Source of the DNA: Peronospora farinosa
Lineage: Eukaryota; Oomycota; Peronosporomycetes; Peronosporales; Peronosporaceae
NCBI GenBank assembly: GCA_947646735.1
Contig: CANTFK010000314.1
Location: forward strand, 1 to 43,619
DNA: 43,619 bases
Direction of reading: 5' to 3'
The notes beneath the pieces are model-generated. The model ran no database searches and was not told where the DNA came from. It saw only the letters and a list, made by a program, of their open reading frames with translations. Both the position numbers and the translations under genes were made by a program. Below, piece after piece: positions 9,655 through 18,486 of the stretch (position 1 is its first letter; every line of letters begins with the position of its first letter).

Positions 9655-11235
9655 TCAAGTAAGCCACCACACGGTTGAATGTTGCTGGAGCATTTTTAAC
9701 CCTTGTGATATCACAAGCCACTCCCACATCATACCGCTTGAGTGATTACTGGCGTTTTGACTGATCTGAAGAATGGCTACTATCAAGTTCTTATCCGTAT
9801 TTCTCATGAGAACCTGATCGTAGCCATCCTTCAGATCCAACGCGGAAAAGATAGTTGACTTTCCCATGGAATTCACCAAGACATCTTTCCGCGGGATCGG
9901 CGTTTGAGCTGGAATGGTGGCCGTGTTCAGCTTATTATAAGCACGAACCACGCGCCATCCACCCGTGGCTTTACGCACACAGAAGGTAGGGCTGCAGTGA
10001 GGCGACTTGCTCTCACGTACATGTCCCGCCTTAGCTCGCTTGTCGAAGAACTCATCGATGTAATCGACTTGTTCCTTCGGCAACAGACATTGCCTGGTCA
10101 CAAAATACTTGGTGCCAGGCTCCAGGTCAATCTCGTGCCTGATGCCCCTATCGGCCGGTAGGCGGCTCGGCACTTCTGCTGGAAACACATCACGGTGTTT
10201 CCACAGAACATCATAGAACGGGCTGTCCTTCAAGGCATCCCAGCCTTGAGCAGCGAACCGTTTCTTTTTGTCGGTCTCCAAGACGCTCTCATCCATTGTG
10301 GATGAAGCGCAACAGTCCACAACGTTCTCTTTTGGAACTGGTGCGACTATCTCGTGGATATTTCCTTCCTTTATTTCGGACAGGAACAGATCCCACGTCA
10401 TCTCCGAGAGATTTACTATCTCCTCGGCAGATGCCAAGACAAGTTGGAGCACCTCAACTGAGGATGCCTCCGGCATTTTGTCTTCGACGGCCTCGAACAA
10501 CTCGTTCGTAGGTCCGTCCTCTTGGACCGAGACTGATCCAAGGGTCACTCGTTTCGACGTGCCCTTGATCGTCTTAATACGTCTGGTGCTCGTTCTTCGA
10601 GTCACCACGACCTTTGACCTGGAAGAAGGTGTCGTTGCTATCTCAGCTAACGCACTCCTTCCAACTGCACCAGGCTCTTGGCTCTGTGCCAGTTCTTGTG
10701 GCGCTTGACTTCCTGTCAGCCCACCATCAACTTCCACAGGCTTTCTTCTTTGTGCAGGACTATTGGACGCATGACTACCTGTCATCGCCCCATTCACTAC
10801 ACCAGTCTTTTCTACCTGGGTAGGAATATGTGTCACCTGGCTTTCCGCCAGTGCACTTCCAACTACACCACTCCTTTCGAGCTGGGTAGTTCCTGGTGTC
10901 GATTGACATACCGTCATCGCACCCTCGACTGTGTTGAACACAGCATCAGCCACATAAGCCTCTCGCAAGAGCACATCCTTTCCGGTGTCTTGCGTAGAGC
11001 TAGCGACTGTGCGTGTACGCCAGTCTATCCATGGTTGGTGTTTAGCCAACCAAGGCATGCCTAGGATGAGTTCATACGGACTCTCCATACCTAGCACTGT
11101 GAACTTCTCTTTACAGGAGAAGTCACTGAAACTGAAGGCGAGTTCAACTTGAACTCCCTCCGATTTAACGAGCGCGCCGTTCGCTAAACGAACGATCGCC
11201 TCTTCTCGCTTTGCCAGGATGGCAAAGCGACTCAT
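9655..11235 (-). pseudogene. Protease C-terminus, repeat linker and reverse transcriptase N-terminus of element D
   Basis: This 526-codon open frame begins in the second half of retropepsin (ESPYELILGMPWLAKHQPW). It continues through a linker of about 200 residues with imperfect repeats of some 26 residues (GVVGSALAESQ, GVVNGAMTGSH, EVDGGLTGSQ). It then enters RT (RHEIDLEPGTKYFVTRQC, SPTFCVRKATGGWRVVRAYN, FSALDLKDGYDQVLMR with the first catalytic Asp). The last 40 residues diverge through a frameshift. The protease first half is in another frame upstream. Confidence 0.82.
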
Positions 11236-11427
11236 AACTCGCCGGTCTCCTTTTCAGAGCCGTGAGTTTCACAAAGTTTTGTGATGCACCCGAATCCACG
11301 AGAAGGGTCATCACTTGGTCATAGCCTCGTACGAGCGCTATAGACCAAAAGGGTTGAGGTCCGACCTTTCGGAACCTCAGGGACTATGCTACCCATTTGT
11401 TCGATAGATCTGAACATAGGGGTAGCT
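11236..11427 (-). pseudogene. Protease active-site segment of element D
   Basis: On the minus strand around 11318-11283 the sequence reads LLVDSGASQNFV, an intact retropepsin active site. A one-base shift near 11235 puts it out of frame with the rest of the protease, and stops separate it from gag. Confidence 0.75.
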
Positions 11428-12481
11428 TCACATTCCGCAACAGTAGGGCATCCCGCCCCTACAACGCTCCCGCATTTCCCGACTCATGTTGGGTAGGTAC
11501 TGAACCCGTGCGTCGTGCACGCTGGTTTTCGCACCTACTTTGGCATAGCAGCGAGCCATCATATGGTTTCGCTTGCCGCACTTGTAGCAGATCACATCTG
11601 CATTGCCTAACTCCATAGGAGTGGCATCAGACTTCTCGGACGACAGTCTGTAATAGGCTGTCGCCGAGGCGCTGTTGTAGGATTGCTCTTCAACTATGGC
11701 AATGTCAATTGTCTCTTCCATCGTCGCTGGCACCTTTCTTAAAAGGGGCTGACGCGATGGGCCGTGCCTAAGTCCATTCATGAACGTGGTAAGCTTGATA
11801 CGTTCTGGTATCGGTTCCCCATTGATGGACGCCGACAGCGAATGCAGCTCCTGCACAAATTCTAGCAGAGAGCGTTTCGCCTGTCGTGCTCCAAAGAAGC
11901 GTGCCTGAAGTAACACTTCGTTGTTAGGCGGATGATAAATAGCACGAATCTTTGACTTAAAGATCTTACATGATGGAAACGCATCGGCGATTGCCATAAT
12001 CGCAGAGTAAGTTCACTCTGACGCTTTGCCACGCAAATTTGACATGGCATACGACACCATCCTGGTGTCGTCTTCGATGAGCTGCGCCACTCCACATTGG
12101 TCCACGACTAAAAGCCAGTAGACAATCGTATGTGGGGCAGCCCCATCAAATTTGGAGGGTCCATCCGAATAGGCCTTGGCTGATTAGACCGGGTCGAGAG
12201 AGTCCTAACAGTTCTTTTGGGCGCCTCTTTCCGAGCTTGCTCACGCAAAAGCTCATCCTGAGTCTTACTGATGGGCTCAGCTGTAGCTTAGCTGTTTACC
12301 TCGGACGCTTTTCTACGCTGTCCGAGCACAAACGCCTCAAATTGCTCCAACTGAGCAACATGTTGCTCAGGAGGACAATGCAAGAGGTTGTGACCAGGGC
12401 TTGTTCACCAAGTCCCTGCGCCATATGCTCTGCCAACTCCCTATGATGTTGGGAGAGGTGAGGGAAGTCACTCCAGTCCAT
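11428..12481 (-). pseudogene. Gag of element D
   Basis: The likely start is ATG 12481 (MDWSDFPHLSQHHRELAEHM). The frame then shifts at least twice, with a coiled segment (QLEQFEAFVLGQRRKASE) in a second frame, before 11997-11428 supplies the C-terminal gag (FVQELHSLSASINGEPIPERIKLTTFMNGL) and a CCHC zinc knuckle CYKCGKRNHMMARC. The middle is badly degenerated. Confidence 0.78.
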
Positions 12482-12540
12482 ATTAAGGACCATGTCAACC
12501 ACACGCACGATCAGAGGACGGGTCGTGGGAAGAACTACTA

Positions 12541-12549
12541 GTGCTACCA
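12541..12549 (-). other. tRNA primer-binding site of element D
   Basis: The minus strand reads TGGTAGCAC, two bases from the 5' LTR end, identical to the site of the X family although the LTRs are unrelated. Confidence 0.75.
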
Positions 12550-12668
12550 AGTATAGACGGGCACTTCTACGAAGTTGCCTCGTGCTACATAGCGCACACC
12601 TTCAGCACAAGCGAGGAAGCGGTTAGACCGTCTAATTTTCGCGTGCGAGAATGGATATGCGATTTGTT

Positions 12669-12716
12669 GACTGCTTAAGCAGTCGTACCACCAGTTTCCT
12701 CTCGCTTAAGCGAGAG
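12669..12716. repeat. CTTAAG-centred palindromes, second Y LTR
   Basis: The same two perfect palindromes as at 5320-5367, at 12669-12684 and 12699-12716. Neither carries a substitution, although the LTR pair differs by about 4%. Confidence 0.9.
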
Positions 12717-12861
12717 AGCAACAACTTCTTAACAAGAAAGCACCGACGTCACGCAGAAGCTTTTTTAGCTTCTCGTGCGTGGTGCGTTTGCGCTTAAGTA
12801 AATTCAAGACTGAGTTATATTTAATGAATTATAATTGAATATATACTTAACTACTGATTGG

Positions 12862-12897
12862 CTATATATATATATATATATCTATATATATATAGAT
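12862..12897. repeat. TA microsatellite in Y LTR
   Basis: A run of alternating T and A broken by single C and G, about 20 bases longer than the equivalent in the other LTR. It accounts for the length difference between the two LTRs. Confidence 0.85.
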
Positions 12898-13171
12898 CGG
12901 ATACGCGACTCTTTAGAAGCGTATCCTGTCGCATGAACTTAAATCTAGATTTTAGATTGCAACTGACGTCCTTCTGAGACGTCGCGATGCCTAGCTTCAA
13001 CTAGCGTCATCCCTTCCCATGTGAATCCATAAGTGGATATCACATTCACGAGAGTGGATCACATTTGTGTATCGCACCCAAGTGACAGGTCAAAAGTAAT
13101 CATGGATACTTTTAGACCTTACATTTAAGTATATTACTTAAGGTTTACGTGTAACTAGATGCCCTGTTACA

Positions 13172-13176
13172 AAAAG
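13172..13176. repeat. Target-site duplication AAAAG, right copy (element D)
   Basis: Exact repeat of 5198-5202 on the far side of element D. Confidence 0.9.
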
Positions 13177-13680
13177 CCCTTGGTTCAATAGAACTAAATG
13201 AATTTACGGCTAAAAGCCACTTACTTCTATGCGACTAAGTAAACGTACCAAAAGTCACCCTGTTCTAAGGAATTAGGAGAGACTTTTAGTCTACAAGCAA
13301 TAAGCTTAAGGTTCAGAGAACCAACACACGAAGTGCACAAGAGAACAAGTCAGAACGACTTGCGATCTTAAACTCAAAATGAGAACTAATTTTATTGTTT
13401 CTTTAAGATTTTATGAATAGTCTTACTCTAAGTACCCTACACCAGATTAATTACTATTGGACGACGTATCGTCTACATATCTGTGTATGATGTACTTGAT
13501 ACAGCGTTCTTGATTATCGAATCCTAAATCGATAGAGTACCGTATTATTGAATACCGTATCTTAACGCTTATACTAAATACCTCTCTAAAGAGAAACTTT
13601 AAAAATACATTGCAAGCAAAAAAGGAAACTTCAACCGTACTTTCGGAGTGATGTTCCAACCGTCGTGTAACCTCGTTATA
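13177..13680 (-). mobile_element. X-family LTR of element A, 5' piece
   Basis: Continues the LTR broken at 5202 and ends with the reverse complement of TATAACGAGGTTACACGACGG, equivalent to TGTAACGGGTTTACACGACGG of 32265. The terminal TG has become TA. It aligns along its length with 39929-40492 and 32265-32812. Confidence 0.85.
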
Positions 13681-14221
13681 TCAGTGCCTTCTATATGAAT
13701 TTGAGTGTCAATATCACTGGTGTTCAGGCTCAGGCTGAGACGACATAAGATAATAGTTCATGAATTTGTGCTGACCTACTTTCAAATCAATACAGCGACT
13801 TGTGCCAGTTTTAAAGCTAATCATAGTAACATAAAAATTTATCCAGTAGCCTTCTTTGCTCCCACATTTAATCAATCTTCAAAATTATATGCTAACTGAA
13901 TATGCGGTCCAGCTTCGGCACTTTCTGCTTCTTTCAAGTGTAACGGTGCATTATGAGTCGTTCAGGACTGATTGACACTATTTGGCATGGAAAAAACAAG
14001 AACGTTATTATTTCAGTGATGCTTTATTTCATTCTCTGCAAGACAATTAAAATATTGCATGCCGTCCTTATGCTGTGTTGCAAACGATGTCCATGTAAGT
14101 AACAGACCAGCTTTTTACCGATCAACTTACTGCTAAGAAAATATTGGCAGCGTGGAATTTACATTCGCCTAAGGTTTGCTCGTTGCATAACGATTCTAAC
14201 GCATTCGACATGTTCAAGGAA
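13681..14221. other. Host intergenic DNA, no gene seen
   Basis: About 540 bases of AT-rich sequence between element A and the signal-peptide-like frame. No domain, tRNA or repeat was recognised. It is absent from the second host block, where an X LTR abuts directly at 40492. Confidence 0.5.
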
Positions 14222-14410
14222 CTACAAGAGTATAACAATAAGACGTCGTATGAAGTATGAAGGTATCACCAACAAGGCAGTACTAATACCATGACGATAG
14301 TGATTCCTTACGTCTGTTTTAGCCGGCAAGGGCGTGAAGTCTGCTAAAGAGAACTCAAAACATATAGCAATAAATGGGAGAACCACCACAAGCCTACACT
14401 TACCACACAA
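14222..14410 (-). pseudogene. Possible secreted-protein N-terminus (signal-peptide-like), fragment
   Basis: The minus-strand frame from ATG 14410 begins MCGKCRLVVVLPFIAICF and continues EFSLADFTPLPAKTD, which looks like a signal peptide with cleavage after SLA. After DVRN the frame runs into unrelated residues and stops at 62 codons. No RxLR-EER or LFLAK motif follows. The copy at 40613 shares the first 38 residues but is cut by an X-family LTR. It may be the remains of a secreted protein; nothing more can be said. Confidence 0.35.
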
Positions 14411-14559
14411 GAATGCTTCATGTTGTATTACTAAAACATGTACAAAAAGTTAACTCCCTCGACGTTAAGATTGTTTCAAGAAAATGATCACTTTCGATCT
14501 CATTACACGTGGCAGTCAGGATGTTGTGCTAGCGTATTTACCATTAAGCTAAGGTGGTA

Positions 14560-15720
14560 CTACCCAACGTATTCGGTCGTCGAAGTCATCACGCCTTCCG
14601 AGCACGTGCTTATTTCGGAAATAACCGATGGACCATAAATCGGTGAAACAACCGACTTCTTGTACACAAACTGCTCTCGGGCAGCTTCTTGTGTGTTCAT
14701 TTCGGTCGCTTTGATGATACACTTGACGCAGAACGTGACTTTGCGCTGCACGAGAGAGAGATCAGGCGCAATGAAACTCAACTTCTTCACAATCTTACAC
14801 GAGCCACAAAGTGTGCCGAAGCACAGCTTGCACGTATTAATGAATTCGCTGTGGCTTGAGCTCTTGACACCCTTCGTACACGTCACACAGAACGGAGTAT
14901 AAGCCGGGATGCCTCGTTCGCTCGCCACAGACTGCTTCTGTTCCAGCAGCCACGCCAGCTTCTTCATCTGCCCGCAGTAGGAGTACTTGAGTCCGGCCAT
15001 CGTCGCCTGCGCCATACCCATGACGGCCATGGCTCGAATCATATCACCACCCGGGTCTATGATACCCGTTCCACGGCAATCGATCCGGTCAGGTACTTCT
15101 TGGTGGAAGATGCCGCAGAACGACATGTTGCCTCGCACTCGGTTCGGAAGTTTATGCACTTCAGGAAAACTGGCGGAGTGTAAAAGGTGGTAGCCCACCC
15201 TCTCACCACTATCGAGAAACAGGATCCCGGTACTTTCGATGTAAACGTAGTCTCGGTTGCGTACGAGGCCGATTGAAGCAAGGGGAATGTCGATTTCCAT
15301 CCACTTGACTACCACTGATCGGAATGGGTCATCTACAGTCGGCTCGACTATAGTGGCTAGCACAGCTCCAGCGTTGAAGTCGTTTAGGTATGTCGACTTG
15401 ATGCGCATTGACTCGATGGTCGGACTGACCAATCCAAACATGATCTCGTCCAACGAACCAGGTAGTGGGCCAACCATTTGAAGTTGCGGGAGCTTTGTGT
15501 TGGGGCTCGAAGACTTTCGCTCTAGGTATGACGTGGTGGATCCCGTCTTGGTGAACTTCTTCCAGCGACTTAGATTAACCTTCTTGCCGCATTTCAAATG
15601 CTCTACGTATTCGTCAAATTTTTCCATGATTATCGCATCGGTGATCTCCACAAGCTTGACGCGGTCCTCGGCGGTAAGCGTCAGATCTCTGAAGGGTTTC
15701 ATCGTGAAGCGTTTGTCCAT
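14560..15720 (-). CDS. START-like and FYVE-finger protein, copy 1
   Basis: Likely a membrane-targeted lipid-binding protein: START domains hold a lipid in a helix-grip fold and FYVE fingers bind PI3P on endosomes. The start is set at ATG 15720, since the upstream in-frame codons lack ATG and a TGA stands just above; this gives 386 residues. Residues about 10-240 resemble the oomycete START region (LTAEDRVKLVEITDA, GSLDEIMFGLVSPT, VEPTVDDPFRSVVVKWMEI). A four-pair zinc finger follows: CVTC 278-281, CKLC 297-300, CGSC 305-308, CVKC 331-334. The basic RHHC patch of classical FYVE fingers is replaced by INTC, so PI3P binding is uncertain. No intron is needed. Confidence 0.82.
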   Translation of the reverse strand: MDKRFTMKPFRDLTLTAEDRVKLVEITDAIIMEKFDEYVEHLKCGKKVNLSRWKKFTKTGSTTSYLERKSSSPNTKLPQLQMVGPLPGSLDEIMFGLVSPTIESMRIKSTYLNDFNAGAVLATIVEPTVDDPFRSVVVKWMEIDIPLASIGLVRNRDYVYIESTGILFLDSGERVGYHLLHSASFPEVHKLPNRVRGNMSFCGIFHQEVPDRIDCRGTGIIDPGGDMIRAMAVMGMAQATMAGLKYSYCGQMKKLAWLLEQKQSVASERGIPAYTPFCVTCTKGVKSSSHSEFINTCKLCFGTLCGSCKIVKKLSFIAPDLSLVQRKVTFCVKCIIKATEMNTQEAAREQFVYKKSVVSPIYGPSVISEISTCSEGVMTSTTEYVG

Positions 15721-16058
15721 TCTGAATTGAGGGTAGCCTTGCAAGTTAACAAGTGATTGGACCACGCTTCAAATATTTCTTGTGTCTCGCGGCGTGACGA
15801 TGGACGACGGTACATCCTCAAAACAAGCTCATGATTTGGGACTTCAAGCTTTTCGCCCCATTACGGAACAAAAGCAGTTTTTTAGCCTTTGGTAGTTAGA
15901 GTTGTGACAGGTACTTACGATGCCGGGCTAAATTCAAGGCATCTGGGTAGCAAGCCGCATGTCGGAGGCTAGCGTACAATCGAAACTTCGAGTAGATAAA
16001 GGCAGCAGTGTTACCTCCACAGCTTCAATGCTGTGGATGGTGCAACTACGCTGGGTCG
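15721..16058. other. Upstream region of START-FYVE copy 1, no gene seen
   Basis: About 340 bases between the START-FYVE start and the FYVE paralogue end. It presumably carries the promoter. No core-promoter motif could be called with confidence. It is conserved at 41924-42261. Confidence 0.5.
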
Positions 16059-16672
16059 TCACCACAATGTGATTACGCATACGTCATCAATTAGAATGTC
16101 ATCGTCGAATGTGAAATTATCTTTTCCATACTCAAGTAAGCTTGCATCGCAAGCGAACAGCGAATTTTTAAGGGCATCTTGAGTTGTTAAATACATGTCA
16201 ATGGGACGTTGTCTAATTCGATCATGAAGGAAATGATCATAAGTAAAAATTCTAGCAATGTCAAAGCATAATTCATTACACTCGCTCAACTCGTATTGTC
16301 CAGCTGCTATGAGATGTAGATGAGTGGCGACGAACGATATGTATACGGTTTCCTGGACATTTTATGGGCGAAGTGTTGACATCGTAATTTTTTACGTTTC
16401 CATGTTCGTGTCTCCGACGAGACGCCTTGTACAGAAATTCTGCTTTTACATTCGGAGAATAATCTCACCTTTTCAGATCCGGAGATAAGAAATCGGTGGC
16501 CACAAAACGCTCCAAAGCACAACTTGCACGTACCGGTTCTCTTGTTGACTTGCAAATACCAAACGAATCGATGTCTCAATATGCCTTCTAGCAAGTCACC
16601 CGAACAAGTTCTAGGATTGGTGCACCCCATTTGTTTGCTTTCAAGTGCTGCCCTCCGAATGGTCACGACCAC
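16059..16672 (-). pseudogene. FYVE-finger paralogue, C-terminal fragment
   Basis: The minus-strand frame 16672-16307 contains TGTCKLCFGAFCGHR, matching NTCKLCFGTLCGSC of the neighbouring START-FYVE protein, but the next Cys pair is lost. A second frame, open from about 16330 down to 16059, continues with YELSECNELCFDIARIFTY and an acidic tail (FTFDDDILIDDV). The change of frame may be a frameshift or a small intron. No START part is visible upstream. The second copy (42262-42494) retains only the tail. Confidence 0.6.
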
Positions 16673-17130
16673 TTCCTAGATACTTGATTTCTGCCATGCG
16701 TGCACCATTAAATGCTAGTATAGATCTTTAATTAGCTCCTCCTACATCTGGCTTCACGAATCGAAGGGTGTGTGTAGTATATACGAGCGATTATATAGCG
16801 TTATCCATGATTAGTGACAAATCTTCCCCTCACTTTATCCTATTACTCTAACCCCATCGCTACTGTACTATTATTTGCTTGTCTTACGTCGTATCATTAG
16901 GTCGTTCTGTGGAAGTGGGTATAGGAAAATGTACCATTACCGTTAGCTGAAGTCCAAAAGCTAATGTTTAATAAAGTTAATTTTCAATTACCTCAAGGTG
17001 CTAAAAGGGCTGTACCAACCCACCTATGAAACATCGAGCTTGACGATTTTCCACTCCATCGCCTGGTGAAGTTGTATGGGTTGCTCACGAGGCTTTTAAA
17101 GGCTGGGTTGATTTTGTTTTCGTGCAGTTG
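16673..17130. other. Gap region between host fragment and element C, no gene seen
   Basis: About 460 bases with no recognisable gene. The Z-family 5' LTR and primer site expected upstream of element C's gag are not found here, so that end of C has been deleted or rearranged. Confidence 0.5.
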
Positions 17131-17330
17131 CTATGCGCAACGGTTCGCCATACATGAGTTTATGGCACGCGAGCTCGCCGAATCTAACCGGCGTCTTTAA
17201 ACAACTCACGACCTTCACGGAATGAGGCCGTGTAGATGGAAACCTCCTCCTTCTTTGGAGAAGTTAAAGACCGGTTGTCGCTGAAGTAAGGATATCGAGA
17301 AGTTGAGATCGTCATTGCCTCGAGACTTCT
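17131..17330 (+). pseudogene. Gag N-terminal fragment of element C
   Basis: Degenerate frames read MARELAESNRRL, then HGMRP, then a shift to METSSFFGEVKDRLSLK, a TAA, and GYREVEIVIASRL ending exactly at the X1 boundary. The next residues, [22 protein letters not shown], are found in frame at 32816 after X1. This is the typical N-terminal gag region of oomycete Gypsy elements. Confidence 0.75.
17326..17330. repeat. Target-site duplication CTTCT, left copy (X1)
   Basis: CTTCT abuts the 5' LTR of X1 and recurs at 32813-32817 after the 3' LTR. Joining the flanks with one copy gives AGA-CTT-CTT-GAG, a continuous gag frame. Confidence 0.85.
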
Positions 17331-17469
17331 TGTAACGGGATTCAAGCTGGTTGGAACATCATTTCAAAAGCTTACGGTTGAAGTTTCTATATTGCATATA
17401 ATGTTCTTCTCGATACTTCTCTATAAAGAGGTATTAAGTATAAGCGTTAAGATACGGTACTCGGTAATA

Positions 17470-17679
17470 CCGTACTTATCGATTAGACCGATCCCGCGGT
17501 GTACTGGTTTACCACTCACTGCGAGACCGGTCTCGATACCCACGGCCGAAAAATCCTCAAGTATAATGGAGTTGGGCTTGAACTGTGCATCCGTGTACTA
17601 GGTGCGTCGCCGTTAAAATACGTGCCAATCCAATTGAAAGGGCAAGCCTGGTGAAATATCACCGTACTTATCGATTAGA
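17470..17679 (+). mobile_element. SINE-like insertion in X1 5' LTR
   Basis: A 174-bp segment is flanked by a perfect 18-bp duplication CCGTACTTATCGATTAGA (17470-17487 and 17662-17679). It contains GGTCTCGATACCC, close to a tRNA-type B box. The long duplication and absence of coding suggest target-primed retrotransposition of a short element. The other X LTRs lack it. Confidence 0.45.
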
Positions 17680-17706
17680 AATCGATAATTGATATCGCTG
17701 TACTAA

Positions 17707-17979
17707 GTACTGACAAGATTGTCAAGGATTCTAAATACTACTGTCTGCTAGTCCACAAGAAAGTGACACCAGGACAGTGGTCATGAATGATCCTGGCGAC
17801 AACTGTGGACCTTCAAGGTTGGATCTGGGGTATCGTATGCCCACACTTGAGTAGTGTAAAAAACATGATGATTCGAGATGCGTTAGCAAGGCAGTCCTAA
17901 CAAAACATATTCACTTCTCATTTTATCACGACCTCAGCCAACGGGAACACTCCTCTGCTAGCCACGAGCGTGTCAGTAC
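17707..17979. mobile_element. MITE-like insertion in X1 5' LTR
   Basis: A 265-bp segment begins TGACA, ends TGTCA and is flanked by GTAC on both sides. It is absent from the other X LTRs, where flanking sequence is continuous. Terminal inverted repeats are only five exact bases, extending imperfectly to eleven. No coding capacity. Confidence 0.35.
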
Positions 17980-18147
17980 ACCATGCACATATGTTTGGAC
18001 GACACATCGTCCAATAACGAAGTCTGCATATTATAATCTCTATTATAGTAATTAATCTAGTGTAGGGTACTTAGAGTAGGACTATTCATATAAACTTAAA
18101 GCATTAATAAAATCAGTCCTTATTTTTAGTCAAAAATCGCAAGTCGT

Positions 18148-18235
18148 TCTGACTTGTTCTCTTGTGCACTTCGTGCGTTGGTTCTCGGAACCTTTAAGCT
18201 TCTAGCTTGTTCTTGCACTCTGTGCGTTGGTTCTC
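18148..18235 (+). repeat. Imperfect tandem repeat in X LTR
   Basis: Two neighbouring units share CTTGTTCT, GTGCGTTGGTTCTC and a following AAGC. The unit is single in A's LTR and largely absent at 32265-32812, so it is a local duplication. Confidence 0.6.
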
Positions 18236-18428
18236 TGAGTCTTAAGCTAATTGTTTGTAGATTAAAAGTCTTTCCTACTTCCTTAGAACAGGGTGACTTT
18301 TAAGTCCTTTAGTTAGTTCCTTCAAACTAAGTGGCTTTTAGCCGTAAATTTATTTAGTTCGATATAACTAAGAAGCTTTCAGCCTAAAGTCTTCCTCTGG
18401 CTAAGGAGATGTGTAGCTTCGCTTCACT

Positions 18429-18437
18429 TGGTAGCAC
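18429..18437 (+). other. tRNA primer-binding site of X1
   Basis: TGGTAGCAC two bases after the LTR, as in the other X and Y elements. Confidence 0.75.
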
Positions 18438-18486
18438 TTGTAGTCAGCCCTACACCTGAGTCTTTAAGGACTGACCCTCTGTGAGG

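Larger units (their letters stand above)
5203..13171 (-). mobile_element. Element D: structurally complete Ty3-Gypsy chromodomain retrotransposon with Y-family LTRs
   Basis: On the minus strand the order is 5' LTR (13171-12552), primer site, gag, protease, linker, RT, RNase H, integrase, chromodomain, a 3' region with a long antisense frame, purine tract and 3' LTR (5802-5203). Both ends carry the 5-bp target duplication AAAAG (5198-5202 and 13172-13176), and the flanks join to give an unbroken X-family LTR. The two LTRs are about 96% identical by eye, so insertion is moderately recent. The coding frames nevertheless have several stops and frameshifts. Confidence 0.93.
12552..13171 (-). mobile_element. 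Y-family 5' LTR of element D
   Basis: 620 bp in minus orientation. It matches 5203-5802 with about 20 substitutions and an expanded TA tract. It holds the CTTAAG palindromes (12669-12716) and a hairpin GGATACGC-GCGTATCC near 12898-12930. It is bounded by AAAAG at 13172-13176. Confidence 0.93.
1..13680 (-). mobile_element. Element A: chimeric X/Z Ty3-Gypsy retrotransposon, RT-less, interrupted by element D
   Basis: Reading the minus strand, the order is X-family LTR (13680-13177 plus 5202-5150), primer site, gag, protease, a spacer, then RNase H, integrase, chromodomain, purine tract and a Z-family LTR that runs off the window at base 1. The two LTRs are not homologous to each other, and the reverse transcriptase that should lie between protease and RNase H is absent. 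Element D (5203-13171) sits inside the 5' LTR. The body is an almost exact inverted copy of 18374-23595. All reading frames are broken, so the element is dead. Its true 3' LTR may lie left of the window. Confidence 0.85.
14291..16291. repeat. Host block, copy 1 of a direct duplication
   Basis: Collinear with 40494-42494 at a constant offset of 26203 bases, with no indel detectable across 2 kb and about 98% identity. It includes the signal-like fragment, START-FYVE gene and FYVE paralogue C-terminus. Homology stops at an X-family LTR on the left (of the second copy) and at Gypsy element G on the right. Confidence 0.92.
17331..18426 (+). mobile_element. X-family 5' LTR of X1, enlarged by insertions
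   Basis: Starts TGTAACGGGATTC and ends GCTTCGCTTCA, two bases before the primer site. It is twice the length of the 3' LTR because of a 174-bp insertion (17488-17661), a 265-bp insertion (17711-17975) and a local tandem duplication (18148-18235). The remaining sequence aligns with 32265-32812 and with A's LTR. Confidence 0.82.

Noticed and set aside
10268..10708. 146-codon plus-strand frame in the D linker
   Set aside because: Opposite the low-complexity sense linker, which is a clean 526-codon frame. No match to the antisense gene, which lies further 3' in the element.
13705..13899. 64-codon plus frame in host intergenic DNA
   Set aside because: AT-rich, no similarity, no conserved copy in the second block.
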